From NCBI RefSeq assembly GCF_022761115.1, contig NZ_JAKWJS010000002.1, positions 310,001 to 374,000 of the forward strand: a DNA stretch of 64,000 bases, given 5' to 3'. The notes below the pieces were generated by a model. The model searched no databases and had not been told where the DNA came from. It saw nothing but the letters and a program-made list of their open reading frames with translations. The position numbers and the translations under genes are program-made. Below, one piece after another: positions 37,734-51,288 of the stretch (its first letter is position 1; each line of letters starts with the position of its first letter). Source of the stretch: Dyella sp. RRB7. Lineage in GTDB: Bacteria; Pseudomonadota; Gammaproteobacteria; Xanthomonadales; Rhodanobacteraceae.

Positions 37734-38501
37734 CTAGAAACGCACCAGCAGCACCACCGCGATGCCCAGCGCCAGCACCGCCGCCGTGGCGATCAGCCAC
37801 CATACCTCGCCGCGCGGACCGGCATCTTCCTCGGGCAGGTGCGCTTTCTCCGGCTCGGCCTTGACGATTTCAGGCTCTGGCTCCAGGCCGGGCGCATCGA
37901 CCACGAACCGGTGCATGCCCAGTCCAACCTGGTCGCCCGGCCTCAAGGCAGCCTGCCGAACGGCGACGCCATTGACGCGCAGCGGATAGCGCTCGGAATG
38001 CTGGCCCGCTTCGAGCAGCAACTGGCCATCACGCCAGAACACAGCCAGCGACGCCGTCTCGCCCTGCGGCAGCTCCAGCGGGACGCGGCCGTGCGCGCCC
38101 AGTTCCAGCCTGTCCTGCAGCGACAGCACGCGACCGGACAGCGGCCCCGCCACCGCGCGCAATGCCACCGTGCAACGCCCCTCGGCCGGCACCGTCACCG
38201 GCGGGCTATGGGCGGGCTCCTCATCCGTCCGCAACAGCATGCGGCAATCGCCCACGCTGAGAATGTCGCCGGGGCGAAGCAAGGCCTTTTCACGCACGGG
38301 GCGTGCATTCACGTAGACGCGGCCGCCTTCCGGCAGTACCTGCAGCACCCAGCCACGACGATCAAGCTGGATGCGCAGATGGTGTCCACCGGCCTGGTGG
38401 CTGGCGAGAATCAGATCGTTGTCCGGCGCACTGCCGATCCGCAGCGCAGGGGCATCCCAGTGAAAATCCTCTCGGGCCGAATTGGGAAACTCGATGCGCA
38501 T
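37734..38501 (-). CDS. FHA-domain protein with C-terminal membrane anchor
   Basis: The 255-residue protein has two forkhead-associated-like segments: the first at about 20-92 (LRIGSAPDNDLIL, HHLRI, then VYVNARPV and LRPGDILSVGD), the second at about 125-210 (RLELGAHGRVPLEL, then LRVNGVAV and LRPGDQVGLG). An acidic linker and one hydrophobic helix at the end (about 233-252, WLIATAAVLALGIAVVLL) make it tail-anchored with the FHA modules in the cytoplasm. FHA domains read phosphothreonine. The phosphobinding Arg-Ser-His set is only partly present (RIGS, HH), so binding is uncertain. No Ser/Thr kinase, phosphatase or type VI gene is adjacent. Confidence 0.75.
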   Translation of the reverse strand: MRIEFPNSAREDFHWDAPALRIGSAPDNDLILASHQAGGHHLRIQLDRRGWVLQVLPEGGRVYVNARPVREKALLRPGDILSVGDCRMLLRTDEEPAHSPPVTVPAEGRCTVALRAVAGPLSGRVLSLQDRLELGAHGRVPLELPQGETASLAVFWRDGQLLLEAGQHSERYPLRVNGVAVRQAALRPGDQVGLGMHRFVVDAPGLEPEPEIVKAEPEKAHLPEEDAGPRGEVWWLIATAAVLALGIAVVLLVRF

Positions 38502-38603
38502 CAGTGAACCAGTCCTTAGACGGCCGGGACTCTAGCAGATGCGTGCGCGCTCTCCGAGCGTATCTGGCTTACCATGGGCGTTTGCCGCTTCGGAACCCTC
38601 CCC

Positions 38604-38879
38604 ATGCCCAAGATCGACATCCGCCGCCCTCATCAATTGCCGCTGGCCGACGCCCGCGCCGTGGTCGATCAGGTCGCGGCACGCATGCGCGAAAAATTCG
38701 GCATGGAGGGGCAATGGCAAGGCGACACCCTGCGTTTTTCCCGCCCGGGGGTGAACGGCAGCATCGCCGTGGGGACCGACGCCATCCAGGTCACCGCCGA
38801 GCTGGGAATGATGCTGGCGCCGCTCAAGGGCATGGTGGAACAGGAGATCTGCCGCAAGCTGGATGAGCACTTTGGCTGA
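38604..38879 (+). CDS. Polyhydroxyalkanoic acid system family protein
   Basis: A 91-residue protein of the PHA_gran_rgn type (PF09650): MPKIDIRRPHQLPLADARAV, a helix, then MREKFGMEGQWQGDTLRFSR, and a beta part ending MLAPLKGMVEQEICRKLDEH. Members are often near PHA synthesis genes, but others are widespread without them; no phaC or phasin is near. The start ATG 38604 has no clear Shine-Dalgarno but begins the conserved region. A longer frame from 38574 is possible. It precedes infA by 83 bases. Confidence 0.8.
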   Translation: MPKIDIRRPHQLPLADARAVVDQVAARMREKFGMEGQWQGDTLRFSRPGVNGSIAVGTDAIQVTAELGMMLAPLKGMVEQEICRKLDEHFG

Positions 38880-38886
38880 TGTTTCT

Positions 38887-38914
38887 TTAACCATCGGGAT
38901 TTCCGTGGCATAAT
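38887..38914 (+). promoter_or_regulatory. Candidate promoter of infA
   Basis: TTAACC (38887-38892) and CATAAT (38909-38914) with a 16-base spacer lie about 49 bases before the infA start. A small GGCC stem (38929-38941 region) sits in the leader. Confidence 0.5.
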
Positions 38915-38962
38915 CGAGCGCTTACGCGGCCATGACGGCCACACTCGCCCCCACCGGAACGC

Positions 38963-39181
38963 ATGGCCAAAGACGACGTCATTGAAATGGAAGGTACGGT
39001 CCAGGAGACCCTGCCCAACACCATGTTCCGCGTGCAGCTGGAGAACGGCCACGTCATCACGGCCCATATCTCCGGCCGCATGCGCAAGCATTACATCCGC
39101 ATCCTCACCGGCGACAAGGTGAAGGTCGAGATGACCCCGTACGACCTGACCAAGGGTCGCATCACCTACCGCATGAAATAA
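38963..39181 (+). CDS. infA: Translation initiation factor IF-1
   Basis: IF-1 binds the 30S A site during initiation. The 72-residue protein is the standard length and reads [20 protein letters not shown], then [20 protein letters not shown] and GRITYRMK, an OB-fold with almost no deviation from the family. It lies opposite clpA, as in E. coli (clpS-clpA-infA neighbourhood). A dispersed palindrome and a strong terminator follow. Confidence 0.98.
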   Translation: MAKDDVIEMEGTVQETLPNTMFRVQLENGHVITAHISGRMRKHYIRILTGDKVKVEMTPYDLTKGRITYRMK

Positions 39182-39200
39182 GTCGCCACGGCGGGCTCCT

Positions 39201-39281
39201 GCAGTAGCGCACCCTGTGCGCGACCGCAGAGCCATGGCGTTGCCGCTCCGCAGGGTTGTCGCGCACAGGGTGCGCTACTGC
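39201..39281. repeat. Long inverted repeat with perfect 24-base arms
   Basis: Arms at 39201-39224 and 39258-39281 are exact inverted copies (core GTAGCGCACCCTGTGCGCGA), with a 33-base spacer. Each arm also contains the self-complementary GCGCA/TGCGC. The position 19 bases after infA and the perfect conservation suggest a recent mobile palindrome of the REP/MITE type rather than a terminator, which lies just beyond. Confidence 0.8.
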
Positions 39282-39296
39282 GGAAGAGCTATAAAG

Positions 39297-39324
39297 AAAA
39301 GGCCGCGCAGTTGCGCGGCCTTTT
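39297..39324. terminator. Bidirectional terminator between infA and clpA
   Basis: Perfect 13-base arms (39297-39309 and 39312-39324, AAAAGGCCGCGCA and complement) with a two-base loop have A and T runs on both sides. It can end infA from the left and clpA from the right. Confidence 0.92.
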
Positions 39325-39346
39325 GCTGTGCCTGAAAGCCCAGGCG

Positions 39347-41614
<2,268 letters not shown>

Positions 41615-41695
41615 CCGGACCTACTCCGCTTGTGTGGCAGGCGGCGCTATGCCGCGATGGCTACAAAATGGGGTCGCTGAGAGCCTGTTCAATCT

Positions 41696-42022
41696 CTAAA
41701 GCTTTTCCATAGTGCACAACAAAGGGTGTTGATGGGCACGTGAATATTCGTTTACCTGAGTTACCTTGGTTTCGGCAACCTCTCGGGTGAATACCCCGCA
41801 GACACCCTTGCCGCGGGTATGGACGTGAAGCATGACCTGCACGGCCCGCTCCTGGTCCAGGTTGAAGAAGCTGCGCAGCACTTCGACCACGAAATCCATC
41901 GGGGTGAAATCGTCGTTCAGCAGCACCACCTGAAAGAGCGGGGGGCGAGCCACCTCCGGCCTTGAGGTTTCCAGCGCCAGGCCGTGACCGCTGCCTTGTT
42001 CGTGTTCGGGTTCGTGAGCCAT
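41696..42022 (-). CDS. clpS: ClpA adaptor protein ClpS
   Basis: ClpS delivers N-degron substrates to ClpA. The 108-residue protein has a flexible acidic N-terminus and the conserved [16 protein letters not shown] (about 37-52), [20 protein letters not shown] and the end [12 protein letters not shown]. The N-degron pocket residues N, D, D and H of the family are visible. The start ATG 42022 is the first fitting the family; 40 upstream codons remain open but are not conserved. It precedes clpA and is divergent from nudJ. Confidence 0.95.
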   Translation of the reverse strand: MAHEPEHEQGSGHGLALETSRPEVARPPLFQVVLLNDDFTPMDFVVEVLRSFFNLDQERAVQVMLHVHTRGKGVCGVFTREVAETKVTQVNEYSRAHQHPLLCTMEKL

Positions 42023-42186
42023 GGGTTCTATGTGACGGTTCCTGGGGAAAAGTATACCGCCGCAGCCCAAGTGCCTGTTCGACGGGCCGTGTAAGCCGCC
42101 ATATCGGCAACCCAGCGGCAGGTTGTCTTCAGGTAATGGCACAATGACGGCTTTTCCAGTGCCGCTGCCGGCCCCACCTATCCCCG

Positions 42187-42681
42187 ATGGCCGATTCCGC
42201 CCTTGTCACCTCCCAGCCTGTCTGGTGCCCGCACGTCACCGTGGCGTGCGTCGTGGCCGACGGCGACCGCTACCTCATGGTCGAAGAGGAAGTTAACGGC
42301 CGCCTTGCCTATAACCAGCCAGCAGGCCATTTGGATGACAAGGAAAGCCTGCTTACCGCCGCCGTGCGTGAAACGCTGGAGGAAACCGGCTGGACGGTCG
42401 CGCTGGAGCACCTGATCGGCGTGCATCAATGGCGTAGCACCGAGCACGGCGACGGCGTGGTCCGCTTCAGCTTTGCCGCCCGCGCCCTGGACCACGACCC
42501 GGGCCGACCGCTGGACAAGGGCATCCGCCGCGCCCTGTGGCTGACCCGCGACGAGATCGCGGCCCTGGGCGAGCGCCTGCGCAGCCCGCTGGTATTGATG
42601 AGCATCGATGCCTGGCTGGCCGGCCAGCGCTACCCGCTGGGCATGCTGCGCAGCCTGCTGGCCGAGGATCGTCACCCGTGA
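42187..42681 (+). CDS. nudJ: Nudix phosphohydrolase NudJ-like
   Basis: The 164-residue protein has the Nudix box from [10 protein letters not shown] to RETLEETGW (about 54-76), matching GX5EX7REUXEEXGU. NudJ hydrolyses nucleoside di- and triphosphates and thiamine pyrophosphate precursors; the exact substrate here is not shown. The gene overlaps mnmA by four bases (GTGA), and the order nudJ-mnmA-hflD is that of E. coli. Start ATG 42187. Confidence 0.9.
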   Translation: MADSALVTSQPVWCPHVTVACVVADGDRYLMVEEEVNGRLAYNQPAGHLDDKESLLTAAVRETLEETGWTVALEHLIGVHQWRSTEHGDGVVRFSFAARALDHDPGRPLDKGIRRALWLTRDEIAALGERLRSPLVLMSIDAWLAGQRYPLGMLRSLLAEDRHP

Positions 42682-43823
42682 AAGTGATGCTCGGCATTTC
42701 CGGCGGCGTCGATTCCTCGGTCGCCGGCCTGCTGCTGCAACAGGCCGGCCACGAGGTGGAAGGCCTGTTCATGCAGAACTGGGAAGAGGACGATCGCGAC
42801 GGCCCCTGCACCACCGATGCCGACCGCAAGGACGCCGTGGCGGTATGCGGCCGGCTGGGCATCCCGTTCCATGCTCGCAATTTCGCCGCCGAGTACTGGG
42901 ACGGCGTGTTCGAACATTTCCTGGCCGAATACCGCGCCGGCCGCACGCCCAACCCGGACGTGCTGTGCAACCGCGAGATCAAGTTCAAGACCTTCCTGGA
43001 CGAGGCGCGGGCGCTGGGCGCCGACAAGATCGCCACCGGCCACTACGCCCGGGTGGATTTCCACCAGGGCAAGTACCGCCTGCTGCGCGCGGTGGACGCC
43101 GGCAAGGACCAGACCTATTTCCTGCACGCGCTGGGCCAGCAGCAACTGGCTGCCACGCTGTTCCCGGTGGGCGAGATCGAGAAACCCCGGGTGCGCCAGC
43201 TGGCCCAGGAAGCCGCCCTGCCCACCCACGCCAAGAAGGATTCCACCGGTATCTGCTTTATCGGCGAACGGGATTTCCGCAGCTTCCTGGCCCAGTACAT
43301 CCCGGCCCAGCCCGGCCCGATGCGCACGCCCGAGGGCGAGAGGGTCGGCGAGCACCAGGGCGTGATGTACTACACCCTGGGCCAGCGCAACGGGCTGGGC
43401 ATTGGTGGCCGTCACGGCGCCAGCGGCGAGGCCTGGTACGTGGTGGGCAAGGACGTCGCCGCCAACGTGCTGTACGTGGCCCAGGGCGGCGAGAACCACT
43501 GGCTGTACTCGCGCCGCCTGCATACCGAGGCGCCCAGCTGGGTGGCCGGCGAGGCACCGGGCGCCCGTTTCCGCTGCACCGCCAAGACGCGCTATCGCCA
43601 GCACGACCAGGCCTGCGAGGTGATCGTGCGCGACGATGGCCTGGAAGTGATCTTCGACGAGCCCCAGCGGGCCGTCACGCCAGGCCAATCGGTGGTGTTC
43701 TACGACGGCGACGCCTGCCTTGGCGGCGCCGTGATCGACCGCACTGATGCGCCCTTCGGCGGCTGGAATGATGCCGCCGGCCTGCCCTCCCCCGTTTCCA
43801 GCGAGTCCCTTTCCGGTGTTTGA
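42678..43823 (+). CDS. mnmA: tRNA-specific 2-thiouridylase MnmA
   Basis: MnmA puts sulfur on U34 of tRNA-Lys, -Glu and -Gln. The 381-residue protein has the PP-loop [11 protein letters not shown], the catalytic cysteines in [12 protein letters not shown] and [18 protein letters not shown], and the C-terminal barrel with [14 protein letters not shown]. The start is GTG 42678, overlapping the nudJ stop; a GTG at 42684 and an ATG at 42687 are close alternatives. The frame stays open further upstream inside nudJ but is not conserved. Confidence 0.95.
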   Translation: MKVMLGISGGVDSSVAGLLLQQAGHEVEGLFMQNWEEDDRDGPCTTDADRKDAVAVCGRLGIPFHARNFAAEYWDGVFEHFLAEYRAGRTPNPDVLCNREIKFKTFLDEARALGADKIATGHYARVDFHQGKYRLLRAVDAGKDQTYFLHALGQQQLAATLFPVGEIEKPRVRQLAQEAALPTHAKKDSTGICFIGERDFRSFLAQYIPAQPGPMRTPEGERVGEHQGVMYYTLGQRNGLGIGGRHGASGEAWYVVGKDVAANVLYVAQGGENHWLYSRRLHTEAPSWVAGEAPGARFRCTAKTRYRQHDQACEVIVRDDGLEVIFDEPQRAVTPGQSVVFYDGDACLGGAVIDRTDAPFGGWNDAAGLPSPVSSESLSGV

Positions 43824-43833
43824 AGCTTTTGCG

Positions 43834-44457
43834 ATGAATGAAGAGCGCGTGCTGGCCCTGGCCGGCTTGTTCCAGGCCACCACGCTGGCCCAGCAACTGG
43901 CCAACGACGGCCGCTGCGACGACGTCGCCATGGCCGCCAGCATGGCCAGCGTGTTCCGCATCAATGCGCCGTCGGTGGTCGGGGTCTTTGGCGATGTCTC
44001 CGCCCTGCGCCTGGGGCTGCGCCAACTGATCACCTTGTTGGACGAAAACAACCGCGATGTGGCGGTCACCCGCATGGCCTTCACCGTCATGCGGCTGGAG
44101 CGCAGCCTGTCGCGCCGCGCCGATCTCTTGGATCGCCTGCAGCAAGGCATCGTGGCCGCGCAACGCCAGGTGGAGCACTTTGGTGCCGACTCGCCGCAGG
44201 TGATCAGCCGCCTTGCCGAGCTTTATGCCAGCACGCTTTCCACGCTCAAGCCGCGGGTGATGGTGACCGGCAACCCCCAGCAGCTGCAGCAACCGAACGT
44301 GGTGGAAAAGGTGCGTACCAATCTGCTGGCCGCCGTGCGCGCCGCGGTGCTGTGGCGCCAGGTGGGCGGACGCCAGTGGCAGATGCTGCTTTATCGCAAG
44401 CAGTGCAGCATGCTGGCGCGTGGGTTGTTGACCGGCTCGACGATCAACAACGCCTGA
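43834..44457 (+). CDS. hflD: High-frequency lysogenization protein HflD homologue
   Basis: A 207-residue mainly helical peripheral membrane protein. It begins MNEERVLALAGLFQATTLAQ, has FGDVSALRLGLRQLITLLDE and SRRADLLDRLQQGIVAAQRQ, and ends LYRKQCSMLARGLLTGSTI. In E. coli HflD affects phage lambda lysogeny by binding CII; its cellular role is unclear. Start ATG 43834 is 10 bases after the mnmA stop. Length (213 in E. coli) and synteny support the call. purB, the next gene in E. coli, is not here. Confidence 0.88.
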   Translation: MNEERVLALAGLFQATTLAQQLANDGRCDDVAMAASMASVFRINAPSVVGVFGDVSALRLGLRQLITLLDENNRDVAVTRMAFTVMRLERSLSRRADLLDRLQQGIVAAQRQVEHFGADSPQVISRLAELYASTLSTLKPRVMVTGNPQQLQQPNVVEKVRTNLLAAVRAAVLWRQVGGRQWQMLLYRKQCSMLARGLLTGSTINNA

Positions 44458-44460
44458 GGC

Positions 44461-44480
44461 ACGTGCCCACGGGCACACGT
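44461..44480. terminator. Weak hairpin between hflD and the MFS gene
   Basis: A GTGCCC/GGGCAC stem (44463-44476) inside ACGTG/CACGT flanks lies between two convergent genes. There is no T-run. Confidence 0.35.
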
Positions 44481-44495
44481 TGAAGCCGTGACCGG

Positions 44496-45818
44496 TCAGC
44501 CCGTCGGTTGGGCCCTGCCCTTCCCCGTGACCAGCAGCCACAACGCCGCCACCACACTGACCACGGCGGTGAGCGCCACGTAGTGCGCGGGCATGACATG
44601 CCCGACGCGCGAACCCAGATACTGGATCAACGGCGCCGTGCTCGCGCCGAATACCGCATATGCCACGTTGTAGGCAAAGGACACGCCGGAATAGCGGATC
44701 GACGCGGGAAACGCCGCGACCATGATCGTGGGCACCACGCCGACGGTGCCCACCAGGAAACCGGTCAGCGCATACAGCGGCAGGAAATGCGCACCGCCTG
44801 CCGCCAGATCGCCGAACAGCGCATAGGTGGAAGCCACCAGCGCCAGCGAGCCCAGCAGCAACGACAGCGGTGCGCCGATGCGGTCCACCAGCCAGCCGAA
44901 TGCCAGGCAGCCCACGCTCAGGCAGAAAGCGGCGATGCTGTTGCCGAGGAATGCCACGTCAGGCGCGATACCGAACGACTTCTGGATCAGCGTGGGCAGC
45001 ATCAGGATGAGCACCACGATGGCTGCGGTCAGCATCCAGGTCACCGCCATGGACAGCACCACGCTGCCGCCGTGACCGGCCAGCACCGTGCGCAGCGGCA
45101 ATTCCTCGCTCAAGGCCTTGCGGGCGCGCAGCTCGGCGAACACCGGCGTTTCGCTCAGCCAGCGGCGCAGCCACACCGCAATGAACCCGAACACGCCGCC
45201 CAGCAGGAACGGCAGGCGCCAGCCCCAGTGCACCACGTCGTCGGGCGACAGGTGGTGGCTGATCCACGCCGCCGTCAGCGAGCCGATCAGGATGCCCACG
45301 GTGAGGCCCGAGGTCAGGCAGGCACAGGCGAAACCCACGCGGCCCTGGCGCGCGTGCTCGGCGACGAAAACCCAGGCACCGGGCACTTCGCCACCGATGG
45401 CCACGCCCTGGATCACGCGCATCAGCAACAGCAACAGCGGCGCCATCACGCCGATGCTCGCGTAGACCGGCAACAGGCCAATGGCCAGCGTGGGCAGCGC
45501 CATCAGGAACACGCTGAGCGTGAACATGCGCTTGCGCCCCTGGCGGTCGCCGAAGTGCGCCATCACGATGCCGCCCAGCGGCCGTGCCAGGTAACCTGCC
45601 GCGAAAATGGCGTAGGTCTGCAACTGGGCCAGCCAGGGCGGCATGCCCGGCGGGAAAAACTGGTGGCTCAACGGCAACGCGAAGAACACGAACACCACGA
45701 AGTCGTAGAACTCCAGCGCACCGCCGAGCGAGGCAAGCAACAGGGTCTGGATGTCGCGCCCAGTCATCGTTGGCGCCGGGGTGGTGGTCAGAGGCGTGGG
45801 CGTGAAAGCTTGCGACAT
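44496..45818 (-). CDS. MFS transporter, metabolite:H+ symporter type
   Basis: A 440-residue, 12-helix inner-membrane protein. Features typical of the MHS family (ProP, ShiA, KgtP): GGALEFYDFVVFVFFALPLS at the first helix, the loop GDRQGRKRMFTLSVFLMA (about 90-107), RVIQGVAIGGEVPGAWVFVAE, WGWRLPFLLG, and the second-half loop GWLVDRIGAPLS. The substrate is likely a small organic acid or osmolyte, but the sequence does not say which. The start is ATG 45818 with AGGA upstream; ATG 45824 two codons earlier is also possible. It is divergent from aqpZ. Confidence 0.85.
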   Translation of the reverse strand: MSQAFTPTPLTTTPAPTMTGRDIQTLLLASLGGALEFYDFVVFVFFALPLSHQFFPPGMPPWLAQLQTYAIFAAGYLARPLGGIVMAHFGDRQGRKRMFTLSVFLMALPTLAIGLLPVYASIGVMAPLLLLLMRVIQGVAIGGEVPGAWVFVAEHARQGRVGFACACLTSGLTVGILIGSLTAAWISHHLSPDDVVHWGWRLPFLLGGVFGFIAVWLRRWLSETPVFAELRARKALSEELPLRTVLAGHGGSVVLSMAVTWMLTAAIVVLILMLPTLIQKSFGIAPDVAFLGNSIAAFCLSVGCLAFGWLVDRIGAPLSLLLGSLALVASTYALFGDLAAGGAHFLPLYALTGFLVGTVGVVPTIMVAAFPASIRYSGVSFAYNVAYAVFGASTAPLIQYLGSRVGHVMPAHYVALTAVVSVVAALWLLVTGKGRAQPTG

Positions 45819-46037
45819 CAGCATTCCTGCAGTCTTGGTATAGGCGACGCGGCAGCATACACAAAGGCTTCGTTGACGTGCTGCGTAGGCCTTCATTCAA
45901 ACAATATGCAGGGTTTTGCTAGCCTAGACCCGCCCGGGGGCCAGCCCCAGGGCCAGTACCAAGCATCAGGACCGTAGTGGAAGTCATGCACGGATGCGTA
46001 CGAGCTTTCCCCTGAAACCTCGGCAAGGAGTGTCCCC

Positions 46038-46736
46038 ATGAATATGGGCAAGCGTTTGGGAGCAGAGTTTTTCGGTACGTTCTGGTTGGTCTTTGGCGGT
46101 TGCGGCAGTGCGATCTTCGCCGCGGCCTTTCCCGGGCTGGGCATCGGCTTCGCCGGCGTCGCCCTCGCCTTCGGTCTTACCGTGGTAACCATGGCCTACG
46201 CCGTGGGGCATATTTCCGGCGCGCACTTCAATCCGGCCGTGACCGCAGGCATGTGGGCCAGCGGCCGCTTTCCGGCCAAGGATGTGGTTCCCTACTGGAT
46301 CGCCCAGGTCGTGGGCGGTCTTGCCGCCGGCGGGGTGCTTTACCTGATCGCCAGCGGCAAGGCGGGCTTCGACGCCAGCGCTGGCTTTGCCTCCAACGGC
46401 TACGGCGAACACTCGCCGGGCGGCTATTCGCTGGCGGCTTGCATGGTGGCCGAGTTCGTGTTGACCGCGTTCTTCCTGATCGTGATCAATGGCGCCACCC
46501 ACCGGCTGGCGCCGGCCGGCTTTGCGCCGCTGGCCATCGGCCTCACCTTGACGCTCATCCACCTGATCAGCATCCCGATCACCAACACCTCGGTGAATCC
46601 GGCCCGCAGCACCGGCGTCGCCGTGTTCCAGGGCAGCTGGGCGGTGCAGGAGTTGTGGATGTTCTGGCTGGTGCCGCTGATCGGCGGCGTGGTGGGTGGC
46701 CTGATCTACCGCCATCTGCTGGATTGGCACGACTAG
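46038..46736 (+). CDS. aqpZ: Aquaporin Z
   Basis: A 232-residue, six-helix water channel with two half-helix NPA motifs: [11 protein letters not shown] (about 63-73) and SVNPARSTG (about 184-192). The selectivity filter fits a water channel: F in [14 protein letters not shown] in [21 protein letters not shown], and R after the second NPA. The start [13 protein letters not shown] has AAGGAG upstream. It could speed osmotic adjustment; a possible osmolyte symporter lies divergently next to it. Confidence 0.95.
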   Translation: MNMGKRLGAEFFGTFWLVFGGCGSAIFAAAFPGLGIGFAGVALAFGLTVVTMAYAVGHISGAHFNPAVTAGMWASGRFPAKDVVPYWIAQVVGGLAAGGVLYLIASGKAGFDASAGFASNGYGEHSPGGYSLAACMVAEFVLTAFFLIVINGATHRLAPAGFAPLAIGLTLTLIHLISIPITNTSVNPARSTGVAVFQGSWAVQELWMFWLVPLIGGVVGGLIYRHLLDWHD

Positions 46737-46754
46737 GCATTCGCCCAACCCGGC

Positions 46755-46782
46755 ATCCAGCGGCTTGAGAAAGCCGCTGGAT
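46755..46782. terminator. Terminator hairpin between aqpZ and the VOC gene
   Basis: A perfect 12-base stem (46755-46766 and 46771-46782, ATCCAGCGGCTT and complement) with a GAGA loop lies between the convergent stops. A short TTCTTAT follows on the plus side. It abuts the VOC stop at 46785. Confidence 0.75.
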
Positions 46783-46784
46783 TC

Positions 46785-47180
46785 TTATGCCTCGTACAAC
46801 TCGATGGGCAAACCATCCGGATCGGCGAAGAAGGTGAAGCGACGCTGCGTGAATTCATCCACGCGCACGGGCTCGCAGGTCACGCCGCGTTCGTGCAGCG
46901 TAGCGATCACGCTGTCCACGTCGGGCACCGCAAAGGCGAGATGCCGCAAGCCTTGTGCCTCGGGCCGGGAGGGACGCGGCGGCGGCGCGGGGAACGAGAA
47001 CAGCTCCAGGCTGACGCCAGGCGACACTTCCAGATCGAGCTTCCACGAATCGCGCTCGGCGCGGTACGCCTCGCGGAGGATGCGAAAGCCCAGCGTCTCG
47101 CTGTAGAACGCCTTGGAGCGCGCATAGTCCGAACAGATCAAGGCGACGTGATGGATCGCCGGCAACAACGGTGAGGTCAT
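46785..47180 (-). CDS. VOC-family (glyoxalase/bleomycin-type) protein, YaeR-like
   Basis: A 131-residue single VOC-fold protein. It begins AIHHVALICSDYARSKAFY, continues FRILREAYRAERDSWKLDLE, has SLELFSFP, GLRHLAFAVPD and ends FTFFADPDGLPIELYE. The metal-ligand pattern H-E-H-E is present (H in IHH, E in LELF, H in RHLAF, E in IELYE). The resemblance to E. coli YaeR is strong from memory, whose function is unknown; glyoxalase activity is not implied. It lies three bases after epmA, in the ligA-epmA operon. Confidence 0.85.
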   Translation of the reverse strand: MTSPLLPAIHHVALICSDYARSKAFYSETLGFRILREAYRAERDSWKLDLEVSPGVSLELFSFPAPPPRPSRPEAQGLRHLAFAVPDVDSVIATLHERGVTCEPVRVDEFTQRRFTFFADPDGLPIELYEA

Positions 47181-47183
47181 GCG

Positions 47184-50551
<3,368 letters not shown>

Positions 50552-50644
50552 TTACCGAGTCATGGCCCGCTTCGGCCCATCCCCAAGCCAATTCCCGGCC
50601 GGTGCCGGACCTAAAAACACATTGCCGTCACATCTGCCAGGGAC

Positions 50645-51055
50645 TTAGCGGTGCAGATCGCCGGCCGCCTCGGGCTGGTAATCGATATCGAGCACCCGCA
50701 GGCGACGCTGGCGACCGTCCGGCGTGGGCCAGTCGATCTGCTGCCCCACCGTGAGCCCAAGCAAGGCACTGCCGACCGGCGCGAGGATCGACACCGAGCC
50801 CGGCACGCCCGCGCCGGAGGGATAGACCAGGCTCACGGTCAGCTCGTCGCTGCTGCCTTCGTCCTTGAAGGTGACGACGGAGTTCATGGTCACCACGTTC
50901 GCCGGCACCGCCGCGGGCTCCACCACCTCGGCGCGGTCCAGCTCGGCACGCAAGGCCTCGTACTGTGTCGCCTGCACGGGCGGCATGCGCTCAAGCAGCG
51001 CTTCGATGCGCTCCAGGTCGAGGCGGGAAATAACGATGGGTGGCTTGATGCTCAT
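50645..51055 (-). CDS. rnk: Regulator of nucleoside diphosphate kinase (Rnk), GreA-C-like
   Basis: The 136-residue protein has a short N-terminal coiled coil (about 10-50; LDLERIEALLERMPP) and a GreA/GreB-type C-terminal domain (about 55-130; TFKDEGSSDELTVSLVYP, ILAPVGSALLGLTVGQQIDW). In E. coli and Pseudomonas Rnk restores Ndk expression; it binds RNA polymerase. Start ATG 51055 has AAGGAG at six bases. The leader contains a strong hairpin. ndk itself is at 22.4 kb. Confidence 0.92.
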   Translation of the reverse strand: MSIKPPIVISRLDLERIEALLERMPPVQATQYEALRAELDRAEVVEPAAVPANVVTMNSVVTFKDEGSSDELTVSLVYPSGAGVPGSVSILAPVGSALLGLTVGQQIDWPTPDGRQRRLRVLDIDYQPEAAGDLHR

Positions 51056-51114
51056 GCTGACTCCTTGTCCATGGGGCGATCGAATGCCCGCTTGCCCACG
51101 GCCACAAAAGACGA

Positions 51115-51142
51115 CGCGCCGGGACAAAACCGTCCCGGCGCG
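51115..51142 (-). promoter_or_regulatory. GC-rich hairpin in the rnk upstream region
   Basis: Perfect arms (51115-51125 and 51132-51142, CGCGCCGGGAC and complement) with a six-base loop lie about 60 bases before the rnk start. It is in the leader if transcription starts further upstream. No T-run follows. Confidence 0.4.
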
Positions 51143-51233
51143 CGTGGCCGATGAATGATCGTCCCAGGGCCACTGCTTGCGCGGCTGTTGACGTGACGAG
51201 CACGCCCAGGCTCTAAGATGAAACGCGACTGAC

Positions 51234-51255
51234 TTTGGACGTGGTGTCGTCCAAA
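51234..51255 (+). promoter_or_regulatory. Operator-like inverted repeat upstream of the DHA2 exporter
   Basis: TTTGGAC (51234-51240) and GTCCAAA (51249-51255) form a perfect 7-base inverted repeat with an 8-base spacer, 33 bases before ATG 51289. A possible -35 TTGACG is at 51188-51193. This is a plausible repressor site, but no regulator gene lies beside the exporter. Confidence 0.45.
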
Positions 51256-51288
51256 AGCAAGTTGCCATAGCAGGTATCATCGGCGTCC

